A stretch of DNA of 64,000 bases. Source: JACKAL01 sp964400355. Its GTDB lineage: Bacteria > Bdellovibrionota > Bdellovibrionia > Bdellovibrionales > JAGQZY01. Shown here piece after piece: positions 27,886 to 36,614 of the stretch. The notes beneath the pieces are model-generated. The model was not told the origin of the DNA. It was given only the letters and a program-made list of their open reading frames with translations, and made no database searches. Within the stretch, counting starts at the first letter, position 1. The number at the start of each line of letters is the position of its first letter. A program made the position numbers and the translations under genes. The stretch covers positions 62,001 to 126,000 of the forward strand of contig CAYNTO010000001.1 in assembly GCA_964400355.1 (NCBI GenBank). Reading direction: 5' to 3'.

Positions 27886-27905
27886 AAAGGCTTGCCTTTA
27901 TTTTC
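27886..27905 (+). terminator. Possible weak terminator
   Basis: AAAGG-CTTG-CCTTT forms a 5-bp stem followed by ATTTTC. It lies 42 bp after the preceding stop codon. The stem is short, so this is tentative. Confidence 0.3.
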
Positions 27906-28019
27906 TCCCATTATAAAATTTTTTGAGCTGTTATTAATTTGTCTAATACTTAGAAGAATGAGTCGACTGGTTTAGACAAGGCTAAAATCGGGGAAACCCA
28001 AAAAACCAAGGGACGGTGT

Positions 28020-29510
28020 ATGAATAAAATGATCTTCGCAGCAGTGCTCTTCTTTTCTCAGTGGGCCTTCGCAGGACAAGAATATATAGTAAGGATCAAA
28101 CCAGGTGTGACACTTGAGCAACTCAAGGCACAGACGGGTGCAAAACAGGTCGTAGACCTTCATTTCAACAACTGGGTAAAAGTAATTGTTGGGAATGAGC
28201 GTTCATTCAACACCAATATTTCTCGTGTTGCCGGTGAAGTTGGTCTAAACCAAAAATATAAAATGCAACTTCATAACCCCCTCGCAAAAAAACAACGCGA
28301 TGACGGCGGCGGCTTCCCAGATATCGGTGATATAATTGGTGGAATCGGTGGCGGTGATGGCGGCGGTGGCGGCGGACTCCCAGACATCGGTGATATTATT
28401 GGCGGAATCGGTGGCGGCGGTGGCGGTGGCGGTGGCGGCACTCCTGGTGGTGGTGGTACAGCATCGGGTGATCCAGCGTTCCCAACCACATTTCCTACAG
28501 GTACGGGCGCAGATCCTGATTTTACAAAACAATGGGGTATGCAAGATATCGGCGTAAAAGAAGCATGGACAAATGCCTCTAAAGATACTGCCGAGATCGT
28601 TGTTGCTGTGATCGATACGGGCGTGGATTATACTCACGAAGACCTGGCCTCGAATATTTGGAGAAATCCTGGTGAAACGGGAACAGATGCAAATGGAAAA
28701 GATAAAACTACAAACGGCGTAGATGACGACAACAACGGCTTCGTAGATGACGTGGTTGGATGGGATTTCGCTAAGAACGACAACAAGCCCCACGATACAA
28801 CAGGTGGAAACCCCTTCTTTGGCGGTAACCCAGGCCACGGCACACACTGTGCTGGTAACGTAGGTGCCTCGGCAGAAAACGGTAAAGGTATCGTCGGCGT
28901 TGCTCCAAATGTAAAGATCATGGCGATGCGTTTCCTTACTGAGCAAGGTCAAGGCGATACGGCTGGTGCTGTGCAGTCTATTAAATATGCTGCCGACAAC
29001 GGAGCAAAAATTCTTTCTAACTCTTGGGGTTCAGAAGGTAATGGTGGTGAGGACGACACTCCACTGAGAGAGGCGATTCAATACGCAATGGATAAAGGCG
29101 TGTTGTTTGTTGCGGCCGCTGGGAACAGCAGCTACAACAACGAGCAAACGGCGAAGCAAGCGCTTCCTGCCAGCTACAGCCACGACAATATCATTGCGGT
29201 TGCCGCGATCGACAAGTCGAACAATAAATCGTCGTTCTCAAACTACGGTTCAACAACTGTGGACATCGGCGCTCCAGGATCGGCCATTCACTCGACAATC
29301 CCAGGCAACAAGTACATGAGCCTTGACGGCACATCTATGGCTTGCCCGATAGTTGCAGGTGCTGCGGCTCTTTATTGGTCGAAGCATCCTCAAGCCACAT
29401 GGAGAGATGTTAAGGATGCAATCCTTAGTACAGCTCGCCCAATTGCCGCTCTCAAAGGGAAGTCGGTAACAGGTGGAAAATTGAATGTTCGCGATTTAAT
29501 GACAAAGTAG
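28020..29510 (+). CDS. Secreted subtilisin-like serine protease (peptidase S8)
   Basis: 496 residues. Signal peptide (about 1-18), an I9-like propeptide (EYIVRIKPGVTLEQLK to about residue 80), a glycine-rich duplicated linker (about 95-146), and a complete S8 catalytic domain. The triad is Asp199 (VAVIDTGVDYTHEDL), His273 (GHGTHCAGN) and Ser439 (GTSMACPIVAGAAAL), with oxyanion Asn369. An Asp/Asn-rich loop (NGVDDDNNGFVDD, 233-245) could bind calcium. No further domain follows the catalytic one. The enzyme is probably exported and self-processed. It is monocistronic with its own terminator. In a predatory relative it could digest prey protein, but that is inference. Confidence 0.95.
   Translation: MNKMIFAAVLFFSQWAFAGQEYIVRIKPGVTLEQLKAQTGAKQVVDLHFNNWVKVIVGNERSFNTNISRVAGEVGLNQKYKMQLHNPLAKKQRDDGGGFPDIGDIIGGIGGGDGGGGGGLPDIGDIIGGIGGGGGGGGGGTPGGGGTASGDPAFPTTFPTGTGADPDFTKQWGMQDIGVKEAWTNASKDTAEIVVAVIDTGVDYTHEDLASNIWRNPGETGTDANGKDKTTNGVDDDNNGFVDDVVGWDFAKNDNKPHDTTGGNPFFGGNPGHGTHCAGNVGASAENGKGIVGVAPNVKIMAMRFLTEQGQGDTAGAVQSIKYAADNGAKILSNSWGSEGNGGEDDTPLREAIQYAMDKGVLFVAAAGNSSYNNEQTAKQALPASYSHDNIIAVAAIDKSNNKSSFSNYGSTTVDIGAPGSAIHSTIPGNKYMSLDGTSMACPIVAGAAALYWSKHPQATWRDVKDAILSTARPIAALKGKSVTGGKLNVRDLMTK
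28316..28441 (+). repeat. Two tandem 63-bp units encoding PDIGDIIGGIGGG plus glycine tract
   Basis: Units start at 28316 and 28379 (CCCAGATATCGG and CCCAGACATCGG) and each encodes 21 residues: PDIGDIIGGIGGG followed by a Gly run. The two copies differ mainly at synonymous positions and within the glycine tract. They lie between the propeptide and the catalytic domain of the S8 protease and likely act as a flexible spacer. Confidence 0.9.
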
Positions 29511-29538
29511 TAGTTAGTAATTAAAAAGGACAATCTCG

Positions 29539-29571
29539 AAAGGCGACCTACTCATCCGGGTCGCCTTTTTT
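29539..29571 (+). terminator. Rho-independent terminator after the S8 protease gene
   Basis: AAAGGCGACC pairs with GGTCGCCTTT (10 bp) around a 10-nt loop and runs into T residues. It lies between the convergent protease and uvrA genes. On the minus strand the hairpin is not followed by a T run. Confidence 0.88.
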
Positions 29572-29605
29572 AATTGGCGAAGAATCGTCGTCCATTTTTA
29601 AAAGT

Positions 29606-32251
29606 TTAATTTGTAAGAGATTCTTCTGGTTTGGCTGCGCGTGGCTTTGTGGGAATCTTCTTTAGATACTCCCGCAAATACTCGCCTGTGACACTGCCAC
29701 GATTCTTAATCACTGCCTCTGGAGTGCCTTCGGCAACAACATACCCACCGTTTCGCCCTCCTTCGGGGCCCAGGTCGAGGACATAATCCGAACAGTAGAC
29801 CAAATCCAAATTGTGTTCGATCACTACAACAGTATTTCCCCGCTCCACGAGGAGTTGCAGAATCTGTACGAGTTTTGCCGTATCATGCATGTGAAGGCCT
29901 GTTGTCGGCTCATCCAGAATGTATAGTGTTTTTAAAGACGACTGTTTGGACAGCTCACGGCTGAGCTTTATACGTTGAGCCTCACCACCGGAGAGAGTTG
30001 TAGAACTCTGACCGAGCGTGATGTAATCCAAACCGACATCGCTCATAAATCGGAGTTTCTTAGAAATGGCGGTGTGATTTTCGAAAAAACGCACAGCTTC
30101 TGAAACGGGCATCTCTAAAACATCCGCAATACTTTTGTCTTTGTAGCGAATCAACAAAGTGTCGGGACCGTAGCGGCGACCATTGCAAACATCACAATCG
30201 ACAAACGAATCGGCAAGAAAATGCATCGAGGTGCGAATGTAGCCAGCTCCCTGGCAAGTTTCGCAGCGACCACCTTTAACGTTGAAACTAAAATGACCCG
30301 GCTTAAACCCTCGCATCTGCGCATCGGGCAGAGTTGCAAACAAATCGCGAATCATTGGAAATAAGCCAACATAGGTAGCAGGACACGAGCGCGGCGTGCG
30401 ACCAATTGGTTTTTGGTTGATCGCAAGCACGCGATCCAACGAGTCCAAACCTTTAATCTTATCCACATCCAGCTTGAGCTGACTCGGTTTACGAGTTTTC
30501 GCATTGGCCGCATAAGGATAAAGCGTATCCATAATGAGAGTGGATTTACCACTTCCTGAAACCCCGGTGATGGAGGTGAAAGAGCCCAGCGGTATTTTTG
30601 CAGTTACATTTTTTAAGTTATTGCCGTGAGCATTTACGATCTCTAAATACTCGCTAAACTGTGTGCGACGTGTTTTCGGGTAGGGAAACGCGATCCGGTG
30701 AGAGAGATACTTTCCGGTGAGGCTGCTCGGAGATTCCATAATCTCCTGGGGCGTGCCAGCGGCCATTACACTCCCGCCTTCGGCACCAGCGCCGGGGCCA
30801 ATGTCGATAACATAATCCGCAGACATGATGGTCTCTTCATCGTGTTCCACGACAATCACCGTGTTGCCTCGATTTTTTATTTCGTTGAGCAAGCGCAATA
30901 TGTTTTTGTGATCGCGGGGGTGAAGCCCAATGCTTGGTTCGTCCAGCACATAGAGCACGCCCACCAGTGGAGTTCCGACCTGCGACGCCAATCGAATGCG
31001 CTGAGCCTCGCCACCTGATAAAGTCATAGAGCGGCGATCCAGGCTCAAATACCCTGCACCGGCAGTGACGAGGTACTCCAGCCGATACACCAGCTCCGAC
31101 AGAATTTTTTCGGAAACTTGTTTCTGGGTGCCTGCAAGCTTGAGTGTCTCCAGAAAGCCGACAAGTTCGCTGACGGCAAGTGCTGCCAGATCCACGATGC
31201 TCTTCGAGTTGAGCATAACATTGAGCGCTTCTTCGCGAAGCCCAGAGCCGCCGCACTTTTCGCACTTGCGCAACACGGTCTCCGTCTCTTCTTCGTCTTC
31301 GCTCTTTTCACCGCGCACACGGTACTTGGTTTCCTTACGCCGGAAGGTTTCGTCACCTTTTTCGAGGCGCTCCTCTTCGTACTCCTCAATATCCAGTGTT
31401 CCTAATCCATTGCAGGACTCGCAAGCCCCCTTGGGGTTGTTAAAACTAAATAGCAGTGGGTCGATTTCGGAAAAGCTGTAACCACATTTGGGGCATGCAA
31501 AGTGCGTGGAAAAGAGGAGGCGTTCGCCATCGACGATATCCACGGTCAAATGTCCATCAGAAAGTGTAATGGCTTTGTTGATGGCCTCAGTGATGCGCAG
31601 TTTGTATTTTGCATCGACAATCAATTTATCGATGACCAGGTCAATATTGTGGCGTTTTGTTTTCGCAAGCTTGATGTCTTCTTTAATGGTGATCTCTTTG
31701 CCGTCGACCAGTGCTGATACCAGACCCATGCGGGCCCACTTTTGAAACTCTTTACTGAACTCGCCCTTTTTTTCTCGCGCTACGCTCGAGCAGATGATTA
31801 TTTTTGTGCCGGCTTTTAATTTAAAGATGCGGTTGACGATTTCTTCCGGCAATTGCCCCTCGGCCGGCACTTTGTGAGTGGGGCAGATGGGGGTTCCAAT
31901 TTTCGCGTATAACAAACGCAAAAAATCATAAACCTCAGTAACAGTGCCCACAGTGGAGCGGGGGCTATTGCTAATGGTTTTTTGATCAATAGCAATGGCA
32001 GGAGACAAGCCCATAATCGAATCGACCTCAGGCCGCTGCATTTGATCGATGAAGTGCCGAGCGTACGAGGACAAACTGTCCAAGTAACGGCGCTGCCCCT
32101 CTGCATAGATGGTATCAAACGCCAGGCTCGACTTACCGCTCCCACTGAGGCCAGTGATCACCGTAATTTTATTTTTGGGAATCGACACGGACACATTCTT
32201 TAAGTTGTGTTCGCGTGCGCCCCGAATGTCGATCGACGTGAGTGGTTTCAT
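29606..32251 (-). CDS. uvrA: Excinuclease ABC subunit A, with reduced insertion domain
   Basis: Damage-sensing ATPase of nucleotide excision repair. 881 residues against about 940 in E. coli. Present: Walker A1 GLSGSGKSS (34-42), a full UvrB-binding domain (about 115-250), the first zinc module cysteines (CPKCG at 253 and CESC at 277), signature LSGGEAQRI (411-419), Walker A2 GVSGSGKST (563-571), the C-terminal zinc finger (CETC, CDVC) and the second LSGGEAQRI. The insertion domain after the first zinc module is replaced by about 45 highly charged residues (285-329). It starts inside the stop codon of the upstream phosphohexomutase gene (TGATG). Confidence 0.96.
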   Translation of the reverse strand: MKPLTSIDIRGAREHNLKNVSVSIPKNKITVITGLSGSGKSSLAFDTIYAEGQRRYLDSLSSYARHFIDQMQRPEVDSIMGLSPAIAIDQKTISNSPRSTVGTVTEVYDFLRLLYAKIGTPICPTHKVPAEGQLPEEIVNRIFKLKAGTKIIICSSVAREKKGEFSKEFQKWARMGLVSALVDGKEITIKEDIKLAKTKRHNIDLVIDKLIVDAKYKLRITEAINKAITLSDGHLTVDIVDGERLLFSTHFACPKCGYSFSEIDPLLFSFNNPKGACESCNGLGTLDIEEYEEERLEKGDETFRRKETKYRVRGEKSEDEEETETVLRKCEKCGGSGLREEALNVMLNSKSIVDLAALAVSELVGFLETLKLAGTQKQVSEKILSELVYRLEYLVTAGAGYLSLDRRSMTLSGGEAQRIRLASQVGTPLVGVLYVLDEPSIGLHPRDHKNILRLLNEIKNRGNTVIVVEHDEETIMSADYVIDIGPGAGAEGGSVMAAGTPQEIMESPSSLTGKYLSHRIAFPYPKTRRTQFSEYLEIVNAHGNNLKNVTAKIPLGSFTSITGVSGSGKSTLIMDTLYPYAANAKTRKPSQLKLDVDKIKGLDSLDRVLAINQKPIGRTPRSCPATYVGLFPMIRDLFATLPDAQMRGFKPGHFSFNVKGGRCETCQGAGYIRTSMHFLADSFVDCDVCNGRRYGPDTLLIRYKDKSIADVLEMPVSEAVRFFENHTAISKKLRFMSDVGLDYITLGQSSTTLSGGEAQRIKLSRELSKQSSLKTLYILDEPTTGLHMHDTAKLVQILQLLVERGNTVVVIEHNLDLVYCSDYVLDLGPEGGRNGGYVVAEGTPEAVIKNRGSVTGEYLREYLKKIPTKPRAAKPEESLTN

Positions 32252-33609
32252 CAGAGTAAAGGCTCCACAACGTTCATTACCGACGACTTGAGTTCATCGA
32301 GGCGGGCTTGAGTTTGCGCCTCGAAACGCACGACCACCACGGGCTGTGTGTTCGATGCACGCACGAGCGCCCAGCTGTCTTCGAAACTGGCGCGGACGCC
32401 ATCAAGAAGATTGAGTTTTGCGTTAGGCAATGATTGAAAATAAGTTTTTAATGTTTCCACGATCAATTGTTTTTTCTCTTCGGTCGTATCCAGGCGAATC
32501 TCTGGTGTATTGAATGCCGACGGTAAATCTTTAAGGAGATCCGCGATGTCTTTTCCAGTTTGGGCGACAATTTCCATTAGGCGCAATCCTGCGTACAGGG
32601 CGTCGTCAAATCCATAATTGCGGTCAGAGAAAAAGATGTGTCCACTGAGTTCGCCACCAAAGGGTGCCTTCTCTTCTTTGATTTTATTTTTGACGAGGCT
32701 ATGTCCGGTCTTCCACATGATTGGCTTGCCACCGCGTTTTTCCACATCCGCATAGAGGCGATCCGAGCACTTCACATCACCAATGATTTTAGCCCCAGGA
32801 TTTTTGGCGATAATATCCCGTGCCCACAAAACCATAAGCTCATCTCCCAAGATGAAACGACCATTGTGATCCAGCACACCAATGCGATCGCAGTCGCCAT
32901 CGAACCCCAATCCCATGCGCGCCTTTTCGGTGAGAACTTGTTTTTTAAGCTCGGTCAAATTCTCTTCGATGGTGGGATCCGGGTGATGGTTTGGAAAGCG
33001 CCCGTCGGGTTGTTCAAAAAGAATTGTTGGCTTTAAACCGATGGCTTCGAACAGTCGCCGCGCTACGATTCCGGCAGAGCCATTTCCGCAATCGAGGACG
33101 ACGGAAATGTCTTTGAGGTGCGCAAACTCCTCGCGATAACGTTCCACGTAAGCCGGAAAAATATCGTGATGTTCTGATGAGCCTTGGCCCGTAACATAAT
33201 CATTGTCTTCTATGAGTTTTCGGAGCTCTTGAATCTCGTCACCAAAAAGCGTGGTCTTACCATAGGAAATTTTAAAGCCGTTGTAGTCGGGGGGATTGTG
33301 ACTGCCCGTCACCATGATGCCACCGACGGCTTCAAGATTAAACATGGAGAAGTACGACATGGGTGTTGTGATCAAGCCCAGCGTGAGAACCTTAGCGCCA
33401 GATTCCACCATGCCTTCCACCACCGCCTTGGTAACCGCAGGGCTAGAGAGGCGTGCATCGTGGCCCACAGTCATCAAAGGGTTCTTTTTTCCGCGTTTGA
33501 CGACAAACGAAACAAGGGCGCGGCCCAATTGCTTGGCCAATTCTAGATCGAAGTCTTTCTCATAAACACCGCGGACATCATACTCACGAAAAATAAAACT
33601 CTTATGCAT
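32251..33609 (-). CDS. Phosphomannomutase/phosphoglucomutase family protein
   Basis: Alpha-D-phosphohexomutase, 452 residues, interconverting sugar 1- and 6-phosphates for exopolysaccharide, LPS or central metabolism. The catalytic phosphoserine is Ser103 in TGSHNPPDYNGFK, the metal-binding loop is FDGDCDRIG, the sugar-binding loop is GGELSGHIFF, and the phosphate-binding C-terminal loop is VRASNTQP. This combination matches the AlgC/ManB group rather than GlmM. It is cotranscribed with uvrA by a one-base overlap, a pairing with no obvious functional link. Confidence 0.92.
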   Translation of the reverse strand: MHKSFIFREYDVRGVYEKDFDLELAKQLGRALVSFVVKRGKKNPLMTVGHDARLSSPAVTKAVVEGMVESGAKVLTLGLITTPMSYFSMFNLEAVGGIMVTGSHNPPDYNGFKISYGKTTLFGDEIQELRKLIEDNDYVTGQGSSEHHDIFPAYVERYREEFAHLKDISVVLDCGNGSAGIVARRLFEAIGLKPTILFEQPDGRFPNHHPDPTIEENLTELKKQVLTEKARMGLGFDGDCDRIGVLDHNGRFILGDELMVLWARDIIAKNPGAKIIGDVKCSDRLYADVEKRGGKPIMWKTGHSLVKNKIKEEKAPFGGELSGHIFFSDRNYGFDDALYAGLRLMEIVAQTGKDIADLLKDLPSAFNTPEIRLDTTEEKKQLIVETLKTYFQSLPNAKLNLLDGVRASFEDSWALVRASNTQPVVVVRFEAQTQARLDELKSSVMNVVEPLL

Positions 33610-33713
33610 CGTCTCTCCTGGGACTCAATTTAATCGAACAAGTATAGCCCGATTTAGAGACGGCATGAAGGGGTGTTTGTGTGCGTCATCATGCGCCCGC
33701 GGGAATAGGGGGC

Positions 33714-34682
33714 CTATCTCGAAAAAAGTGCGATCGCGGTACTCAGGGCGTCGATCATGGAACCGTGTTCGGCCTTATTTTTACCAAACAGATCCTTTGC
33801 CGTGCCATGATCCACGCTGGTGCGAACGAAGGGGAGTCCCAATGAGATTTGACAGCCCCGCGATTGACCGTGTGCCATCTTAAAAGGGATCAAACCCTGA
33901 TCGTGGTACATACAGAAGAACACGTCATAATTTTTTTGATTCTGCGGCAAAAAGGCGGCATCGGGCACGAGGGGATCGGAAAAAACCACTTTGGGAAATT
34001 CTCGACGCAGCTTTTTAAGCGCGGGCGCAAAGATGCGCGTCTCTTCGGAACCAATCAAACCACTTTCGCCAGCGTGAGGATTAAGGCCTACCACACCCAC
34101 GCGAAAAGCGCCGCGAGTCCGATGGGGAAATTCGCGAACCACCTGACGCAGATGATGGACAACGGTCTCCACAGTTACCTTTGAGGGTATAGACCGAACG
34201 GGTATGTGGGTGGAGCCCAAGGCGACAGAAAACTGAGGCCCCCAAAAGGACATGGTCAAAGATTTTGAGCGCGAAAGCCGCGCGAGAATTTCGGTGTGAC
34301 CAACCTCCCGTAGACCCGCCTTTCGAATGAGAGTCTTCGAGAGAGGTGCGGTAACGAGCCCTGCAGTCTTTTTCTGTAGAGCCGCGCGTGCGCAAGTTTC
34401 TACCCACAGGGGCGGCAAATCGGGCGAGACAATCTCAATGAGCCTATCGGGTGTAAATTGAGAGGAAAGAGCAACCTCGAGGGAATCCACCTGGAGGCGC
34501 TCCCAGGATTTATCGGCTGATTTCAAAATGGCTGGCGACACTTGAGCTGAACGAAATACAACGAAGGCCACACCCGTTTGCGGACCGAGTTCTCCAAGAG
34601 CTTTGTAGGTGACCTCGGGGCCAACGCCGTCTTGATCTCCAGTTGTGACCGCAAGAATTTTGAGAGCTTTACTTTTTCTCAT
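33714..34682 (-). CDS. pdxA: 4-hydroxythreonine-4-phosphate dehydrogenase PdxA
   Basis: NAD-dependent oxidation and decarboxylation in pyridoxal-5'-phosphate synthesis (DXP-dependent route). The start ATG 34682 gives 322 residues; a frame open further upstream would run inside the neighbouring gene. Family motifs: LAVTTGDQDGVGPEV at the N-terminus, and metal-binding histidines in REVGHTEIL, GLNPHAGESGLIG and CMYHDQGLIPFKM. The end (TSVDHGTAKDLFGKNKAEHGSM, quoted in part: VDHGTAKDLFGKN) is also conserved. It overlaps the SurA-like gene by 14 bp. The surA-pdxA pairing is known from enterobacteria. Confidence 0.95.
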   Translation of the reverse strand: MRKSKALKILAVTTGDQDGVGPEVTYKALGELGPQTGVAFVVFRSAQVSPAILKSADKSWERLQVDSLEVALSSQFTPDRLIEIVSPDLPPLWVETCARAALQKKTAGLVTAPLSKTLIRKAGLREVGHTEILARLSRSKSLTMSFWGPQFSVALGSTHIPVRSIPSKVTVETVVHHLRQVVREFPHRTRGAFRVGVVGLNPHAGESGLIGSEETRIFAPALKKLRREFPKVVFSDPLVPDAAFLPQNQKNYDVFFCMYHDQGLIPFKMAHGQSRGCQISLGLPFVRTSVDHGTAKDLFGKNKAEHGSMIDALSTAIALFSR

Positions 34683-35625
34683 TAGGTTTTGCTGAGGGCG
34701 CAAGCTCGTTGATTTTAACAACTGCTGAGCGGCGCTTTTGTCCCAGCCAATAGGTGAGCTGTTCGGAGTAGGCACGCGTGTACAAATGCTGGAAGATTTG
34801 TTGCTTACGTTTTTCAAACTCCGGATTGTTGACCACGCGCTTTCCATTTAAACGAAGAATGTGGTAGCCCATGGGTGACTCCACGACTCCGCTCGTCTCA
34901 CCCGTCTTTAAGTTGGCGATAGCCGCCTCGATTGCAGGAAGCATCTCTCCGGACTTGAACGTACCAAAGGAGTCGTCCTTGTTCGAGCTATAGCGACGAT
35001 GAACGGAAGAGAACGATTGGCCCTGTTCGATCTGTTTTTTGGCCTCTTCTGCGCGCTCTCTAGCGGACGATTTATTTTTTGAAGACGACGGATCGAATAA
35101 AATGTGAGAAAGGTTGTACTCAAAACCCTGTCCACTCACTTTACCTTTAGACGCCGTGACGTAAAAATCCATGATGTCGTCGTCGGAAATTTTGATTTTC
35201 GAATTGACGAAGTAACCGATCACCTCGCTGCGGGCAATGCTCTTCTGCAAAAAGTTACGGTAATCCGTCAGGGTAAGTCCCTTACCGGCGAGCAGAGTGG
35301 TAAGATGTTTTGCGCCGCCACGCTTTGCGAGCTCTTTGTCTACACGCTCTTGAGTGATATTTACGCCGAGTTTTTTGGCTTCGGAATCAAGAATTTTTTC
35401 ACCCACTAACTTCTCGATCAGAACATTGCGATCGTTGAGAGCTTCGTTGATAGATTTATCATCTGGAAAGAGCAAATCCTCATAAAGCAGGCGGCTCTTT
35501 AGCTGTTTTTGGTATTCATCCAAATCGGATTCCGTGATGATTTCATCGTTAACTGTAGCAAAAATGCGATCCACAACTTCGGCATGAGAAAAGAAAACAG
35601 CGGTTGCGATAAAAAAGGTCCACAT
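34669..35625 (-). CDS. SurA-like periplasmic peptidyl-prolyl isomerase/chaperone
   Basis: 318 residues with a short N-terminal signal segment (WTFFIATAVFFSHAEVVD). A SurA N-terminal chaperone region with VNDEIITESDLDEYQKQL follows, then one parvulin domain (about 170-285) with NLSHILFDP, FGTFKSGEMLPAIEAA and ESPMGYHILRLNGKR. E. coli SurA has two parvulin domains, so this is a shorter version. It would assist outer-membrane protein folding. It is the third gene of a run of three parvulin-type genes and shares one base with the one before it (TAATG). Confidence 0.88.
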   Translation of the reverse strand: MWTFFIATAVFFSHAEVVDRIFATVNDEIITESDLDEYQKQLKSRLLYEDLLFPDDKSINEALNDRNVLIEKLVGEKILDSEAKKLGVNITQERVDKELAKRGGAKHLTTLLAGKGLTLTDYRNFLQKSIARSEVIGYFVNSKIKISDDDIMDFYVTASKGKVSGQGFEYNLSHILFDPSSSKNKSSARERAEEAKKQIEQGQSFSSVHRRYSSNKDDSFGTFKSGEMLPAIEAAIANLKTGETSGVVESPMGYHILRLNGKRVVNNPEFEKRKQQIFQHLYTRAYSEQLTYWLGQKRRSAVVKINELAPSAKPNEKK

Positions 35626-36563
35626 TAGAACGACTCCTGATATTCAGCGGTTATGGCCATGAGGCGTGGCTGATCGACGGCAATATCCCCAGTCTTAACT
35701 TGATCTTCTAGCCATTGCAAATAAAGTTCCTCACCCTTCTTTTGTTTATACGACGACTCGACCTGCGGGCGCAATGCAGCGAATGGCTGATTGGCGTTCT
35801 TCTTAACCCCAACGATTGAGACCAGGTGATAACCCACCGAAGTTTGGTAAACTTTTCCCTGGAGGCCAATAGGTGCGGAGGAAAACTGATGGAGGAATGT
35901 GGTCTCCGAGGCATCCACCCACGGCAGCTCCTCGTCGGGCTTAAATCCGCGAATCACAGAGAACTTCTTCTCGGCGTCGGTAAAGGTGATCTTTTTTTCG
36001 CGAATATTTTGTAAAAGCGTGTTGGCCTCATGTTCTTCAGCGAGAAGGATCTGGCGAATGCGTATACGAGGGCGCTCTAAATTTTTTCGGATCACTTCGA
36101 AGTGCTTTTTTAAATCGTCTTCGCTGGGGGCCACTCCTTTGACGAGCTCCGCTTGGAGTTGACGGCGCACCAGCTGTACATAGATGGCATCGCGCAGAAG
36201 GTTCATGCTCGGCTGTGCTTCGTGTACCTCGGTGGAGAGCACTGCTGTGCCGCCCACTTGGGTGCGCAAATAATCGAGGAGCTGTTCATCGGAGAAGTGA
36301 ACGTTGTTCGCCCGCGCCCAGGCATAAAGGGCGCCCTCGACGATCAATTCCTCAGTGAGTGCTTCTTTAAATGTTTTGATTACGGCGGGATCCTTGATCG
36401 AAGGCCCATCGACATTTTTTAATTTTTCGACGAGTCGTGCAGAATAATAGCGTTCACCAAAAGCTGTGCCGTGAGAGGAGACCACTGTCGCCTCTTTGCG
36501 AAACAAATGACAGGCGGTAAGGTTAAGGACACAAAGTAGAGCGAAAAGTAGCGAGCGAATCAT
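35625..36563 (-). CDS. Parvulin-type peptidyl-prolyl isomerase lipoprotein
   Basis: From ATG 36563 it encodes 312 residues with lipobox LTAC (Cys18). An in-frame ATG at 36587 would add eight residues before the signal peptide. A SurA-N-like helical region is followed by a divergent parvulin domain (RIRQILLAEEHEA, KKFSVIRGFKPDEELPWVD, YQTSVGYHLVSIVGVKK). The lipid anchor and arrangement recall PrsA-type foldases. It is the middle gene of the three-parvulin run, so it likely shares envelope-protein clients with its neighbours. Confidence 0.82.
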   Translation of the reverse strand: MIRSLLFALLCVLNLTACHLFRKEATVVSSHGTAFGERYYSARLVEKLKNVDGPSIKDPAVIKTFKEALTEELIVEGALYAWARANNVHFSDEQLLDYLRTQVGGTAVLSTEVHEAQPSMNLLRDAIYVQLVRRQLQAELVKGVAPSEDDLKKHFEVIRKNLERPRIRIRQILLAEEHEANTLLQNIREKKITFTDAEKKFSVIRGFKPDEELPWVDASETTFLHQFSSAPIGLQGKVYQTSVGYHLVSIVGVKKNANQPFAALRPQVESSYKQKKGEELYLQWLEDQVKTGDIAVDQPRLMAITAEYQESF

Positions 36564-36614
36564 AGCAGCACATAATAGGGTGGGCATTGGGGCTTGTCCA
36601 CCTTTCGAGAGGTG

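Noticed and set aside
28316..28441. Tandem repeat considered as a CRISPR array
   Set aside because: Only two direct units without spacers, in frame within a protein gene.
28245..28952. A 235-codon open frame on the minus strand opposite the S8 protease
   Set aside because: It mirrors the Gly-rich repeat and catalytic domain of a clear protease gene and its product shows no protein-like pattern; antisense frames without stops are common opposite GGN-rich sequence.
30459..30467. Exact DnaA box TTATCCACA inside uvrA
   Set aside because: Single isolated site in coding sequence; close to chance expectation, unlike the clustered sites.
33130..33160. A TTCCACGTAAG sequence in the phosphohexomutase gene as a fourth parS
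   Set aside because: Only one half-site matches; no palindrome.
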